Shown piece by piece: positions 1-8,341 of a stretch of 10,227 nucleotides of DNA. The stretch lies in contig LSSL01004174.1 of the NCBI GenBank assembly GCA_001953115.1, forward strand, positions 1 through 10,227, given 5' to 3'. Under the pieces are notes generated by a model. The model was given only the letters and a program-made list of their open reading frames with translations. It was not told the origin of the DNA and did no database searches. How positions within the stretch are numbered: the stretch's first letter is position 1; every line of letters begins with the position of its first letter. A program made the position numbers and the translations under genes. This stretch comes from Smittium mucronatum (lineage: Eukaryota; Kickxellomycota; Harpellomycetes; Harpellales; Legeriomycetaceae).

Positions 1-560
1 TGTAATTTTATTTTAGTTTTATTCTAGTGTTTAAATATTATAAATAAATTCTCTTTAAAAAAAAAAAAAAGGATGCTCATAGACACCCTAATGACCCCCC
101 AGAAAACTTCCAAAACCTCGGTACACTCACTATAATGATTTAAAATATTTGGGATATAATATATACCAAATAAGAACTCGAAGAGTACCTGCATCGTGAC
201 AATTCAAAGATTTTCATTCTCACTAAACCTTCCTCAATTATTAATTTTATCAGCACCTTCTTCCAGGATACACCACTATCAAACAAAAGTCATATTTGAT
301 CAAAAATGGCAGTTTACTCCTAATAGTCTTTAAAAAAAACAACGTAAGTCTTAAACTAAGCTAGTTTAAGTCCAAAACATCATGGCTGGCTGGTACTGTG
401 TAAGGTATTACCAGTACTGATCAAAAATTCACTCTGCTTGTTAAAAAATCTCACATACCGAATATGGGGGTTATGTAAAGGCCGTTTTTAAGCCAATTCC
501 TGGTCAAATTTAAAATTTTTTTGAAAAAATTTAAATATTTAATATTAATAGGTGACCTGC
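1..560. other. AT-rich stretch without a recognisable gene
   Basis: No reading frame here supports a gene. A 14-base A run at 57-70 follows an AT-rich leader and could be the old poly(A) tail of a retroposed sequence ending just upstream, but nothing to its left is long enough to test that. A plus-strand frame at about 165-330 is free of stops for some 55 codons, has no sensible start and resembles nothing I know. The segment ends in A/T-rich low-complexity sequence at about 510-550. Confidence 0.5.
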
Positions 561-648
561 ATATGGATGTTCAGGTCTTTTCAAATTTCAAATCCAATCT
601 AGGTTTTGGGATTCAGCTAGCCAAAGTAGACAACTCCTCAGGCTCAAG

Positions 649-837
649 ATGAAATCAAAATACTTTTGGGCGATAGTTGACCATACATTATATTCCGGTT
701 TAAACTGCAGATCCAGCAGCTGTCTAGCTGACTGTATAATTTATCTACCTGTAAAAAAATCCAATATCAATGACCTAGAGCTTCGACTGGTTAAAAAATT
801 AAAAAAAAAATATCACTTCGAAGTTGCCGTTTATTAA
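649..837 (+). CDS. Small open frame, possibly the remnant N-terminal end of the downstream LINE
   Basis: This is a 62-codon frame with an ATG and two stop codons in tandem (taa tag). The product is basic, with a cysteine pair near residues 20-26 and a lysine-rich stretch near residues 48-54. I recognise no family. It lies 0.5 kb upstream of secure reverse-transcriptase sequence, on the same strand. A short ATG frame at about 562-648 (28 codons) runs into it in another phase, so both may be fragments of one decayed N-terminal region. A frame of this length also arises by chance in such DNA, so I infer a LINE relation only from position. Confidence 0.2.
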   Translation: MKSKYFWAIVDHTLYSGLNCRSSSCLADCIIYLPVKKSNINDLELRLVKKLKKKYHFEVAVY

Positions 838-1259
838 TAGCAAATTAACCAACAGAAACCTATTAAAGGATTTGAGAGCCCTAAAGTCGAGTCTAAAAGA
901 ACCATGTTAAAGTTTATATATAACTTTTGGGTCTAAAAACACTCATGGGCAGAGTTTTTATCAACGAAAATGATATTATAACTGTCTTGTCAGTTCGGAA
1001 ACTCCAAAAAATCACAGTCCAAAAAAATATTTTTAAAAAAATTAAAAAAAATAAAGTATCTAAAGACGATTAAGTAATGGCCAAATCGGTTGCTTTGGAC
1101 TCAATTCCATCAGATAAAATACCAAAAAAAGATGGATGATCTCCGAAAAATTATTCCAGAATAACTCCAAAAGGGTATGGCAATTCATATTATATCGCAC
1201 TGGGAATGTATCTAAAATCTTGAAAAATGGTCCAGAATATGATATTAACAAAAAAAGTA

Positions 1260-3410
1260 ATTACAGATAATATAGAAAAAAGGAAAATTGTACAAATTAC
1301 TTCAATGAATTAGAAATGGATAAAACTGGAAATAGTATAAGCCCCTCAAAGTGGAAAAAACCTGATGCATATTGACATCGACTACTTCTCAGAGTGTAAT
1401 CACTCTATTTATTGTTCATAAATCAGTTATTCTCTTATTGATACCCTAAAAAAAAGGCTCCGTGATCCGATATCATAACTATTAAATTTGGATGTTTTTC
1501 ATGGAGAAGAAGGCCCCGGCCTCAAATTTAGAAAAGAAAATTGATAAAATTACAAGTTAATATACTGATACTGGGATATACCACTTTATGGACAAAAAAA
1601 AAGAATTGACTGTATCTTGAAAAGAGGGAACATATATATTCGGATGGTTGAAAAAAAATATTACTCTTTCCAACTCTTTATAAGCCATTGGCGAAAATTG
1701 TGACGACCAAATCACCAAAAAGTTGTCAAAAAATATAATCTTATAGCTAAAAGCAGGGGAGGGGGGTTAAGAAATTTATAGGAAAGAACCGTTCAGGCAA
1801 ACACCATCTTTGAAATTATAAAACTCAGAAAAATTAAAAACTTGGATATGATATATAGAATATATCATGGCGTATGATTCGGTACAACCATGGCCTTACT
1901 GTACCTGTTGAGATCAATAGGGATCGATGAAAAAATCCTTAATATAACCAATGGACTATTAAGGCACCAAAAAATATCTGTAAGGATTGATGATGAAATT
2001 TCAGAACCTTCAAAAAAAATAAATGGGATTTACTAAGGATATCCAGCGTCACATATTCTATTCGATTTTTACATCAATGATATTTTTAAAGATATAATTG
2101 GGGTAGAAGAGCCAGGAATAAATCGAAAAATTCCTTGACTGCTTTTTGCTGAAGATTCATTCCTATTGTTTTATTTAAAAGAAAGTTTACAAAAATTGTT
2201 AGATGCATTATCATCTGGTTTAACATCTGGAAAATGAAAATAAAACCAAAAAAGTGTGGGTTCATGAATCTAGACCCCGATTGACACAATAAACCAACTG
2301 TAACAGGTCAAGCTATAACTAGAACAGATCTACATAAATATTTGGGATATATTATGAATATCAAATGGAAAGTTTCATATAATATCAAGCAGAATAAAAT
2401 GAAGACCACTAAAGTATTTTTGCGAATATGGAATTCTGAGACAGAAAGATGTGCTGAAAGCACTGAAAATTAAATCCATCATCCATGCGCTAATTTATAT
2501 TGGTCTTTATGGTGGAGAAAAATTAGGGGTGAATAAAACTAGGTGAAAACATATCAAAAAAACAATTTTTAAATCAAAATTAGTAGTATCTAAAGTTGGT
2601 CGAGACGCTTCTATTGATAGGATTATGTAGAAATTAGGAATAAAATCGGTATTCATCGAGAAAAGCACAACCCGTGAGAGTGCAAGCCTCAAATGAACCA
2701 CCTCAAAAGCGTGGATATTATATTTAATAAATCAGTCCCTCACTGAAAAAAGAAAGCCTGGATCTCCGGGAGCTCCATATAGATAAAAAAATATCGTAAA
2801 AAATAATTAAGCTCTAAAAAATTTCATATCATTGGCAGAAAGAAAACATTAAAATAATCGATCCAAAACACTACTCTGGACTCAGGATCGAAAAATAAAA
2901 CATAAAGGAAACTGAATCGGTTTCATTGGTTTGCACACTGAACTGAAAAAGAGTCCCAATAAAGTTCTAAACTCACGAATAGATAGCTTCTAAACCACAC
3001 AGAGGCTTTGAAACTCAAAAATATTCCCAGATGAATTTATATCTTTTTGTACCTGCTGCAGTCGATATTTAACGAAGACTGTTGAATACATACCCCTAGA
3101 CAGCAACCGATAGCATTAGATCAGATCACATACAATCGAAAGTTTTTCATCGTACCTATCGAAAATTTTCAAGAAAGTTAGTTTCTCTCGTTCAACGAAT
3201 TTTAGATGGAAATAGTTGGCAAACTCTTGGGGAGAGGGGTTATAAAAAAAATTTCAGCTAGCTTCACAGTGGTGCCTCCTATTCTAATCTAGAGTTGGAT
3301 ACATACAGATTTTTTTCTAGCATCCCGGTTGAAAATTCGCTTGTACTAAAAAGATTAAATGAATATATAGCGCACTTGAACCTTTGTTTAACTGTTACGA
3401 AGAAACGTTA
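1260..3410 (+). pseudogene. Degenerate non-LTR (LINE) retrotransposon reverse transcriptase
   Basis: Reverse transcriptase of a LINE, which would copy element RNA onto nicked chromosomal DNA. Landmarks in order: WKKP at 1352-1363, typical of the region before the fingers; LYKPLAKIVTT at 1676-1708, matching the conserved LYK block after the RPI motif; AYDSV at 1870-1884 with the first catalytic aspartate; the QG.P block at 2034-2051 followed by ILFDFYINDIF; the catalytic FADD box at 2145-2156, here FAED; WFNIWKMKI and KKCG at 2216-2260; KYLGY at 2336-2350; the thumb with IHALIYIGLYGGE ending at 2519. A C-terminal cysteine cluster (C.CC, 3048-3059) follows, as in R4/Dong-like LINEs; coding character continues to about 3408. 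The element is dead: stops at 2034, 2136, 2276 and elsewhere, frameshifts near 1881, 2213 and 2431, and one altered catalytic residue. The RT call is firm; the clade is inferred from the thumb and tail. Confidence 0.85.
2034..2156 (+). other. Inactivated catalytic core of the LINE reverse transcriptase
   Basis: Two hallmark RT boxes lie in one frame here. In the usual QGCP box the Gln codon is now taa (2034-2036) and the Cys codon reads tat, leaving stop-G-Y-P. In the FADD box (2145-2156) the first aspartate of the metal-binding pair has become glutamate (gaa at 2151-2153). A second stop, tga, lies at 2136-2138, three codons before the box. These changes show that this copy cannot make a working enzyme. 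Confidence 0.8.
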
Positions 3411-3507
3411 GAGGATGAGATGAGTAGGGTGAGATTTTTAAAGAAAATTTCGCAATTTTTTAAACTTTTTTAAATACGTTTCGAAATAATTTTTATTTTA
3501 AAAATTC

Positions 3508-4222
3508 AAACACTAAAGAAAAAAACGAGAATTCAAAAAGTTAAATAGAAAATATGTACTAATTCGCCTACTTTTTCAAAGAATAGTCTTTAATTCAAAA
3601 GAAATAAAGCCCAGAAGTCGAGTTCCAGAAAAAAGATTGCGAAAAAAAGCCCCATTGGATAATAAAGTTCTAAGAGATACAATATTTAAGCGAAAAATGC
3701 AATCTGCTTGTTCTAAAACCACATTTAGCTTTAAAACCAACCTTTTAGATTTCTAATGTTGAAAAAAACGCAATTTTATATTTTTTTCGTAATCTTCTTA
3801 AATATATATGTATTCTTTATGCCATTTACTAAAAAAATTAGATTATCATAACGGATAATTTGCAGGAAATCAGATACAAATAATAAGTTTTTTAGAGTTT
3901 TTAGCGATTTGAATACCATATATTTCTCTTAGTAAGAATCAATCGAGTCACTGATTCTACAAATAACTCCAATACATGACGTAAAAAAATAAAAAATAAC
4001 TAAATAAGAGTGCTATTGCTATGCATTTTAGTTTTTTTCTTTTCTTTTCTTATTTTTTTTTTGAAAGTTTTAAAACTAAATGTAACTATTTTTATTTTTT
4101 TATATAGAAATTGATACTCGATTTCGAATATCTGGACAAAAATCATAATATAGTCAGGTAGATAATGTATTTCTTAAATTTTATAACTTTTTATAAAAAA
4201 TTGAAACTAAATAAAGATATTA
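3508..4222 (+). repeat. Left arm of the 715 bp inverted repeat
   Basis: This arm matches the reverse complement of 6029-6744 base for base over nearly its whole length. Differences are confined to the outer 20 bp (a few substitutions and one length change in an A run) and a cluster of five substitutions at 3964-3977. The inner boundary is abrupt at 4222. The outer boundary is soft, as a shared tttatttt lies 8 bp outside the aligned edge after a mismatched patch. It contains a pyrimidine-only tract near 4031-4062. A lysine/arginine-rich frame of about 80 codons (about 3517-3756) is open but lacks an ATG and is probably chance. I see no other coding signal. Confidence 0.95.
3756..3963. other. 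Perfectly conserved non-coding part of the left arm
   Basis: This is the longest stretch of the arm with stops in all frames, yet it matches the right arm (6288-6495) without a single difference. It is A/T-rich, with one tatatata-like segment near 3801-3809. I see no promoter or RNA structure I would name. The identity reflects shared recent origin or homogenisation of the arms, because there is no coding frame to conserve it. Confidence 0.45.
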
Positions 4223-4640
4223 AAAATTATTGATTTTATAAGTTTGAAATGATCTCAACACTCGTTTTTGGTTTCATAGATTTATATATTTTTTTGTTTA
4301 TATGATCTTGATATAGATGGAAAACATCTCAGAATTTTTCGTAATTATTTTAAATTCAAAAAAAAAGCCTCTCAAATCATCTTTAAAAGAGCATTTTATC
4401 TCAACCCTAACTATTCAACCCAAGGCTTATCTAAATGCTACACTTATATATTTATTATGTTCTAATTAATAATATTATCGTTGATTCAAATATGAATTAG
4501 ATCTTTTTGTGTAATTTTTGGTCAGGGGTGCCGAATAAGGTTATCATTTCATAACTTTATCAGGCCAGTTAATTTTTTTTCCAAATAAAAACTTATTACC
4601 AATTCTATTTCGATCTTCCTTTAGGATTTTAATTTTTAAA
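4223..4640. other. Core sequence between left arm and integrase remnant, nothing identified
   Basis: Unique sequence without a stop-free frame of useful length on either strand. It lies downstream of the minus-strand integrase and would be its 3' end and trailer. No poly(A) signal or terminator stands out from the A/T-rich background. It shares no visible similarity with the matching inner flank of the right arm, so the inverted repeat truly ends at 4222. Confidence 0.5.
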
Positions 4641-4659
4641 AAATATATACTATATTATG

Positions 4660-5940
4660 CAGTGTATTCTTTGACTGTTTGACCTTATCATATTCTGGAA
4701 AGACATTTTACTATTTCTCATTGACAGCAACAATATAGTATTGGCTTCGAATAAATTTTGAAAATATTCAATACTTTATCCAAAGGCTGTCATATTAGTT
4801 GTGATAACTTCATGTAGTGAGGCATCATCCAATAAATATTTTTCCGGGTATATAATTTCATTGATAGACATGTTACTTTGATTAAATAATAATTAAATAA
4901 CTAAATTATCCAGTATACAATTTTTAAGGCCAATATTTAACGTGTTAGCTATACATTCTTTTTTTTATGTCTTTAGCCCAATAATTTCCTACCAATAAAT
5001 CTACTTTCGTACAATATTCTTGTAAATAAACATATTTTGGTGTAGAAATATTCGGCCACCCTCCATTTTCTGTCGTTTAAGTTTATAAAAAATGCACAAT
5101 GGATAATAACCAACCTTTTTTTTTTAATCGATAAAATTTTAATAATGATATTTAATTTTAAGAAATAAAATTTTAAAATTACAGATTCATGTTTTTTTAT
5201 AAACAAAAAATAATTAGCCTATCTAATCGTTTTCCTCATTTTCTATTATAAGAGCGTTTATAAGACGGTAATATTTACAGCTAGTAAGTTAATTCATGTC
5301 ATTATTTTGGACGTGCATTGGAAGAAAGGAAACAGGTTTGATACCTGTCAATACAATAATGAACTCTACGAATTAATGATCTGAAAATTCTCTCCAATAA
5401 TCCAATTTCACTATCTTGAAAATTTTTAATTTATCCAAAATTTCTCTTTCCGAATTAGATTTTAGAGGAGACACCCAGTTAAAGCGACTGAAATGGTCTA
5501 CAGATGAATAATGCATTTGTAACCCCCACTAAGATTACTAATTATATAAATTATATCTTCTTCAATTATTTTATAGAAAATTCAGATGTTTTTGCTACTA
5601 TTGTTTGTTTTTTTAATAGAAATTATCTTCTCAAATTTAGAGCATATTTTTACAAACACTCTAAAAATATCTTATTTTGGTCCATAATCACAACTAAATA
5701 TTTCTTTCTAGGTTAATTAAGAGCTTTTTTGAGCTAATCCATAATGAAAATCTTCGGTGAATTTGAAAATATCCTCTTTAATGAATATCAGAAGAATATT
5801 ATTGCCTGACATAAAATGTAAAAATTTTCATTCTTTAAAAAGTAGTTTATTTTTAAATTGATTGATTGATTTTTCTTTTGTAATTTCAGTTTCATGATCT
5901 TGAAATGCTTTTGAAAATTCTTAAGATTGATTTAAAGTGA
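4660..5940 (-). pseudogene. Decayed gypsy/retrovirus-type integrase (DDE) gene
   Basis: Integrase or integrase-like transposase, which would cut and join element ends to chromosomal DNA. Minus-strand order: a charged linker (about 5780-5935); a zinc-binding region with His at 5744-5746 and a DIF...V..C block ending with Cys at 5642-5644, partners lost; a LVG block near 5525-5545; SVDHFSRFNWVSPLK at 5504-5460, a hallmark strand of the catalytic core; DYWREF at 5402-5385, in the place of the usual DNGREF box with the second catalytic Asp kept; GIKPV and HVQNND (5315-5298), matching the GI..V....H.Q..G block. A stop at 5291-5289 sits 37 codons after that Asp, where the DD35E glutamate is expected. 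A further frame at 4963-4676 with two stops reads like an integrase C-terminal tail. At least two frameshifts and over ten stops make it dead. The integrase call is good; gypsy, Ginger or Polinton origin stays open. Confidence 0.72.
5385..5504 (-). other. Best-preserved segment of the integrase catalytic core
   Basis: Forty codons without a stop, part of a 50-codon ATG frame (5516-5367). It starts with the VDHFSRF strand, continues through PLKS and an ILDKLKIF helix, and ends at DYWREF. The spacing between the VDHF aspartate and the DYW aspartate is 32 residues, about seven fewer than in common gypsy integrases, so a small deletion is likely. The DNG box has changed to DYW, removing the conserved Asn and Gly. 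Confidence 0.72.
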
Positions 5941-6028
5941 GAGAAAAATTATTATTTGTGGGCATGTAATAATTTAACAAATAATTTGATCATTATATTG
6001 AATATAATCACAATTGGTTAATTATGTC

Positions 6029-6744
6029 TAATATCTTTATTTAGTTTCAATTTTTTATAAAAAGTTATAAAATTTAAGAAATACATTATCTACCTGACTA
6101 TATTATGATTTTTGTCCAGATATTCGAAATCGAGTATCAATTTCTATATAAAAAAATAAAAATAGTTACATTTAGTTTTAAAACTTTCAAAAAAAAAATA
6201 AGAAAAGAAAAGAAAAAAACTAAAATGCATAGCAATAGCACTCTTATTTAGTTATTTTTTATTTTTTTACGTCCAGTATTGAGGTTGTTTGTAGAATCAG
6301 TGACTCGATTGATTCTTACTAAGAGAAATATATGGTATTCAAATCGCTAAAAACTCTAAAAAACTTATTATTTGTATCTGATTTCCTGCAAATTATCCGT
6401 TATGATAATCTAATTTTTTTAGTAAATGGCATAAAGAATACATATATATTTAAGAAGATTACGAAAAAAATATAAAATTGCGTTTTTTTCAACATTAGAA
6501 ATCTAAAAGGTTGGTTTTAAAGCTAAATGTGGTTTTAGAACAAGCAGATTGCATTTTTCGCTTAAATATTGTATCTCTTAGAACTTTATTATCCAATGGG
6601 GCTTTTTTTCGCAATCTTTTTTCTGGAACTCGACTTCTGGGCTTTATTTCTTTTGAATTAAAGACTATTCTTTGAAAAAGTAGGCGAATTAGTACATATT
6701 TTCTATTTAACTTTTTGAATTCTCGTTTTTTTTTTCCAGTGTTT
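6029..6744 (-). repeat. Right arm of the 715 bp inverted repeat
   Basis: This is the reverse complement of 3508-4222. Comparing the two line by line, I found no difference from 6029 to 6273 and none from 6288 to about 6725. The five arm-to-arm differences fall at 6274-6287, and the rest lie at the outer edge near 6726-6744. The linker of the integrase remnant begins inside the core about 90 bp from this arm, so this arm would hold the promoter side of that gene. No core promoter can be told from the A/T-rich background. Confidence 0.95.
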
Positions 6745-7072
6745 ATTTAACCAAAATAAAAGACATCTATTAGGATGTATTTTTTTTAAAAAAAATTAAT
6801 TGGGTTAAAAAAGTGAATTTTATTGCTACAATCTTGATAAAAAATCCAATAATATTTGAATTCTTATTCACACAAAGGCCACAATTACCAATGACAGATC
6901 AAAATTACATAAATATCAAATTCACTTGAAAATATTCAAAAATATATTTAAATCAAACCCACTATTTAATAATCACATCTGCATAGGCATCACAGCCACG
7001 TAAAACACACACATACCTTTATACATTTTAATAACTTAAAACCCCCCCCCCTAAAACAGTTAAAATGTAATA
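6745..7072. other. Right flank of the inverted-repeat element, no gene seen
   Basis: A/T-rich sequence without a usable frame. It contains a run of ten cytosines at 7042-7051, unusual in this background and a likely site of length variation. Directly outside the arm, the first 30 bases do not repeat the left flank, so no target-site duplication can be named. Confidence 0.5.
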
Positions 7073-7490
7073 ATGAATGAGGAAATATCTAAATTACTAA
7101 AGATTTTATTTCTAAACTAGGCCACTGCTGCAAAATCAGGTTGGTATAAACTCCAAAACCTCTTAAACTACGGCCTTGAATACCTGTACATAGCGACAGT
7201 ACTACCCGATTTTAACCTTCTAAAATACCCAGAGCTCATAAATCCCCCTCAACCATTGTGGATTATTTCTTCAGATCAGACATCTCGGACAAATAATTAA
7301 GGTCCTTGTTGTATAGATATCCAAGAGCTCCAGGTTAATATACGCGCCCTTCAATAAATAGTGGAATCAGCGCTACTACCAAAAATGAAGATCCTAATAA
7401 AGTAATTATTAAGGCTAAAATAATAAAATTATCAAGAAAAATAGATCCAATGGTTTTTCAAATAATACAAGAACAGTACGGGGAGATACA
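7073..7490 (+). pseudogene. Degenerate protein-coding stretch, family not recognised
   Basis: From an ATG at 7073 one frame runs about 110 codons with only four stops, and it uses C/G more evenly than the flanks. It includes YGLEYLYIATVLPDF, INPPQPLW and QELQVNIRALQ. After a shift near 7385 a second frame (NEDPNKVII, IDPMVFQIIQEQYGEI) continues without stops to about 7488. This looks like a former gene with stops and one frameshift. Length and composition would suit a fragment of a retroelement Gag or a small host protein, but I find no zinc knuckle, protease or polymerase motif, so I assign no function. Confidence 0.35.
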
Positions 7491-7588
7491 TATATAAAAT
7501 TAGTGGGTTTAATGTGAATCATTTTAGCTGATCTAGCAACACATCTAATATACTTGTGATAAGAAATATTTACTTTTGCAAAGTTATT

Positions 7589-7723
7589 ATGGGAAAAGCC
7601 TTCGAAGTAAAAGGAGCTCCAGTTAAGCACATAAAAGCCCCAAAGCTATGCAAATCTGCCTTTCTGATGGTGGCTGCTGCTGCTGCAAAACCAAATTTTG
7701 CAAATCGTGCCTTCAGCTCCTGA
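7589..7723 (+). CDS. 44-residue open frame with an alanine run
   Basis: A short ATG frame rich in Ala, Lys and Pro: it opens MGKAFEVKGAPVKHIKAPKL and has five alanines near residues 29-33, encoded by a (GCT)4 run at 7673-7686. The local GC content is above the flanks. No motif or family is recognised. The opposite strand is also open across most of it (a 71-codon frame at 7630-7415 starts inside it), which weakens the case for either. It may be a fragment of an older gene or repeat. Confidence 0.2.
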   Translation: MGKAFEVKGAPVKHIKAPKLCKSAFLMVAAAAAKPNFANRAFSS

Positions 7724-8341
7724 TTAAAGCTGCAGTTCTTTTTGTCAAATTCTTTCGCTGTCTAGAAGTAGTCATAAAGCCACCAGTATGAACAAAAAAA
7801 TCACATTGATTTCGAGGAAACGAAAGAAAAAGGGTAATGTCGAGGTGAAATAGTAGGACAAACTATAATTTGATTTATCCTAATGCCATTCTGGAAAGCA
7901 CGTGAAACTCTTTTAAATGATCATAGGGTACAAATAAATATAAAAAAAGTTTAAAATATCCTCCAATAAAGGCATCAATCTCTCGCAATGTATCCAGTGT
8001 GAACAAAAAGAAGTTTGGGGCTAAAAAAAGTTTTGGCTATCATACAGAAACCATTCTTTGCTATCGAAGATAGCGATAAAAGATGCGTCAAAACCGTTAT
8101 AAGGAAATAATACAAATCTTTCCTACTCTACGAAGAAACTAGAGAATTCTCAGACCAGTTTTAGTTTTGAGTAATTTAAACAAAAAAAATAAAAAAAAAG
8201 AATCTCAAGAAATATATAGTGCATAATTTTTTTCGAATGCTCAGAAATAATGCTTGATGGCTAGTGTTAATCTGAAGGAAACGTTTTTACACGTTTAAAT
8301 GAATTAATCATGCAGATAATTTCCGAGATATAGATGGGTGA
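7724..8341. other. No gene identified; short broken frames only
   Basis: Frames on both strands are broken every 10-30 codons. A plus-strand run at about 8010-8105 (LKKVLAIIQKPFFAIEDSDK) reads like coding sequence but ends in stops and matches nothing I know. The A-rich tract at about 8180-8200 is low complexity. Confidence 0.4.

Larger units (their letters stand above)
3508..6744. mobile_element. Inverted-repeat element with integrase core, Ginger- or Polinton-like DNA transposon relic
   Basis: A 3.24 kb unit made of two about 715 bp near-identical inverted arms and a 1.8 kb core. The core reads on the minus strand as a decayed gypsy/retrovirus-type integrase filling most of the space. I found no RT, RNase H, protease or Gag around it. 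LTR elements have direct repeats, so this plan fits integrase-encoding DNA transposons: Ginger elements (gypsy-integrase-related transposase, terminal inverted repeats, short target duplication) or an internally deleted Polinton/Maverick (long terminal inverted repeats, integrase). I could not find a convincing target-site duplication: the outer flanks (attc before 3508, attt after 6744) do not match, and the outer ends fray. An alternative is a gypsy relic caught between a segmental inverted duplication. Confidence 0.6.

Noticed and set aside
1060..1251. Minus-strand 63-codon open frame
   Set aside because: It lies opposite the plus-strand LINE region, resembles nothing, and is of a length common by chance here.
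2086..2289. Minus-strand 67-codon open frame
   Set aside because: It is the exact antisense of the LINE palm (FADD box and following block), which explains its openness.
2507..2701. Minus-strand 64-codon open frame
   Set aside because: Antisense of the LINE thumb; the plus strand carries the recognisable motifs.
4676..4963. Resemblance to the N-terminal part of a piggyBac transposase (IEYFQNLFEANTI)
   Set aside because: Only a short, loose match; the position downstream of an integrase core makes an integrase C-terminal tail the better reading, and piggyBac ends are short rather than 715 bp.
4973..5206. Minus-strand 77-codon frame as a separate gene
   Set aside because: It falls within the span of the integrase remnant just after its catalytic core; more likely one phase of that pseudogene than a gene of its own.
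4973..5340. Possible Merlin/IS1016-type transposase
   Set aside because: An NFID-like string tempted me, but the VDHFSRF, D.W.EF and H.QNN landmarks upstream fit a gypsy-type integrase far better.
5504..5716. Plus-strand 70-codon open frame inside the core
   Set aside because: Antisense of the zinc-binding and early core part of the integrase remnant; Phe/Tyr/Asn-rich composition typical of A/T-rich shadow frames.
5858..5872. Short tgat-type tandem repeat
   Set aside because: Three to four units only; simple low-complexity sequence without further significance.
3508..6744. The arms as LTRs of a retrotransposon
   Set aside because: LTRs are direct repeats; these arms are inverted, and no primer-binding site or polypurine tract pairs with them.
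3490..6770. Target-site duplication around the inverted-repeat element
   Set aside because: 4- to 9-base candidates on the two sides do not match at any boundary I tried; TTAA near both ends is expected by chance in this DNA.
7415..7630. Minus-strand 71-codon open frame
   Set aside because: No recognisable motif, and it overlaps plus-strand stretches with more protein-like composition.
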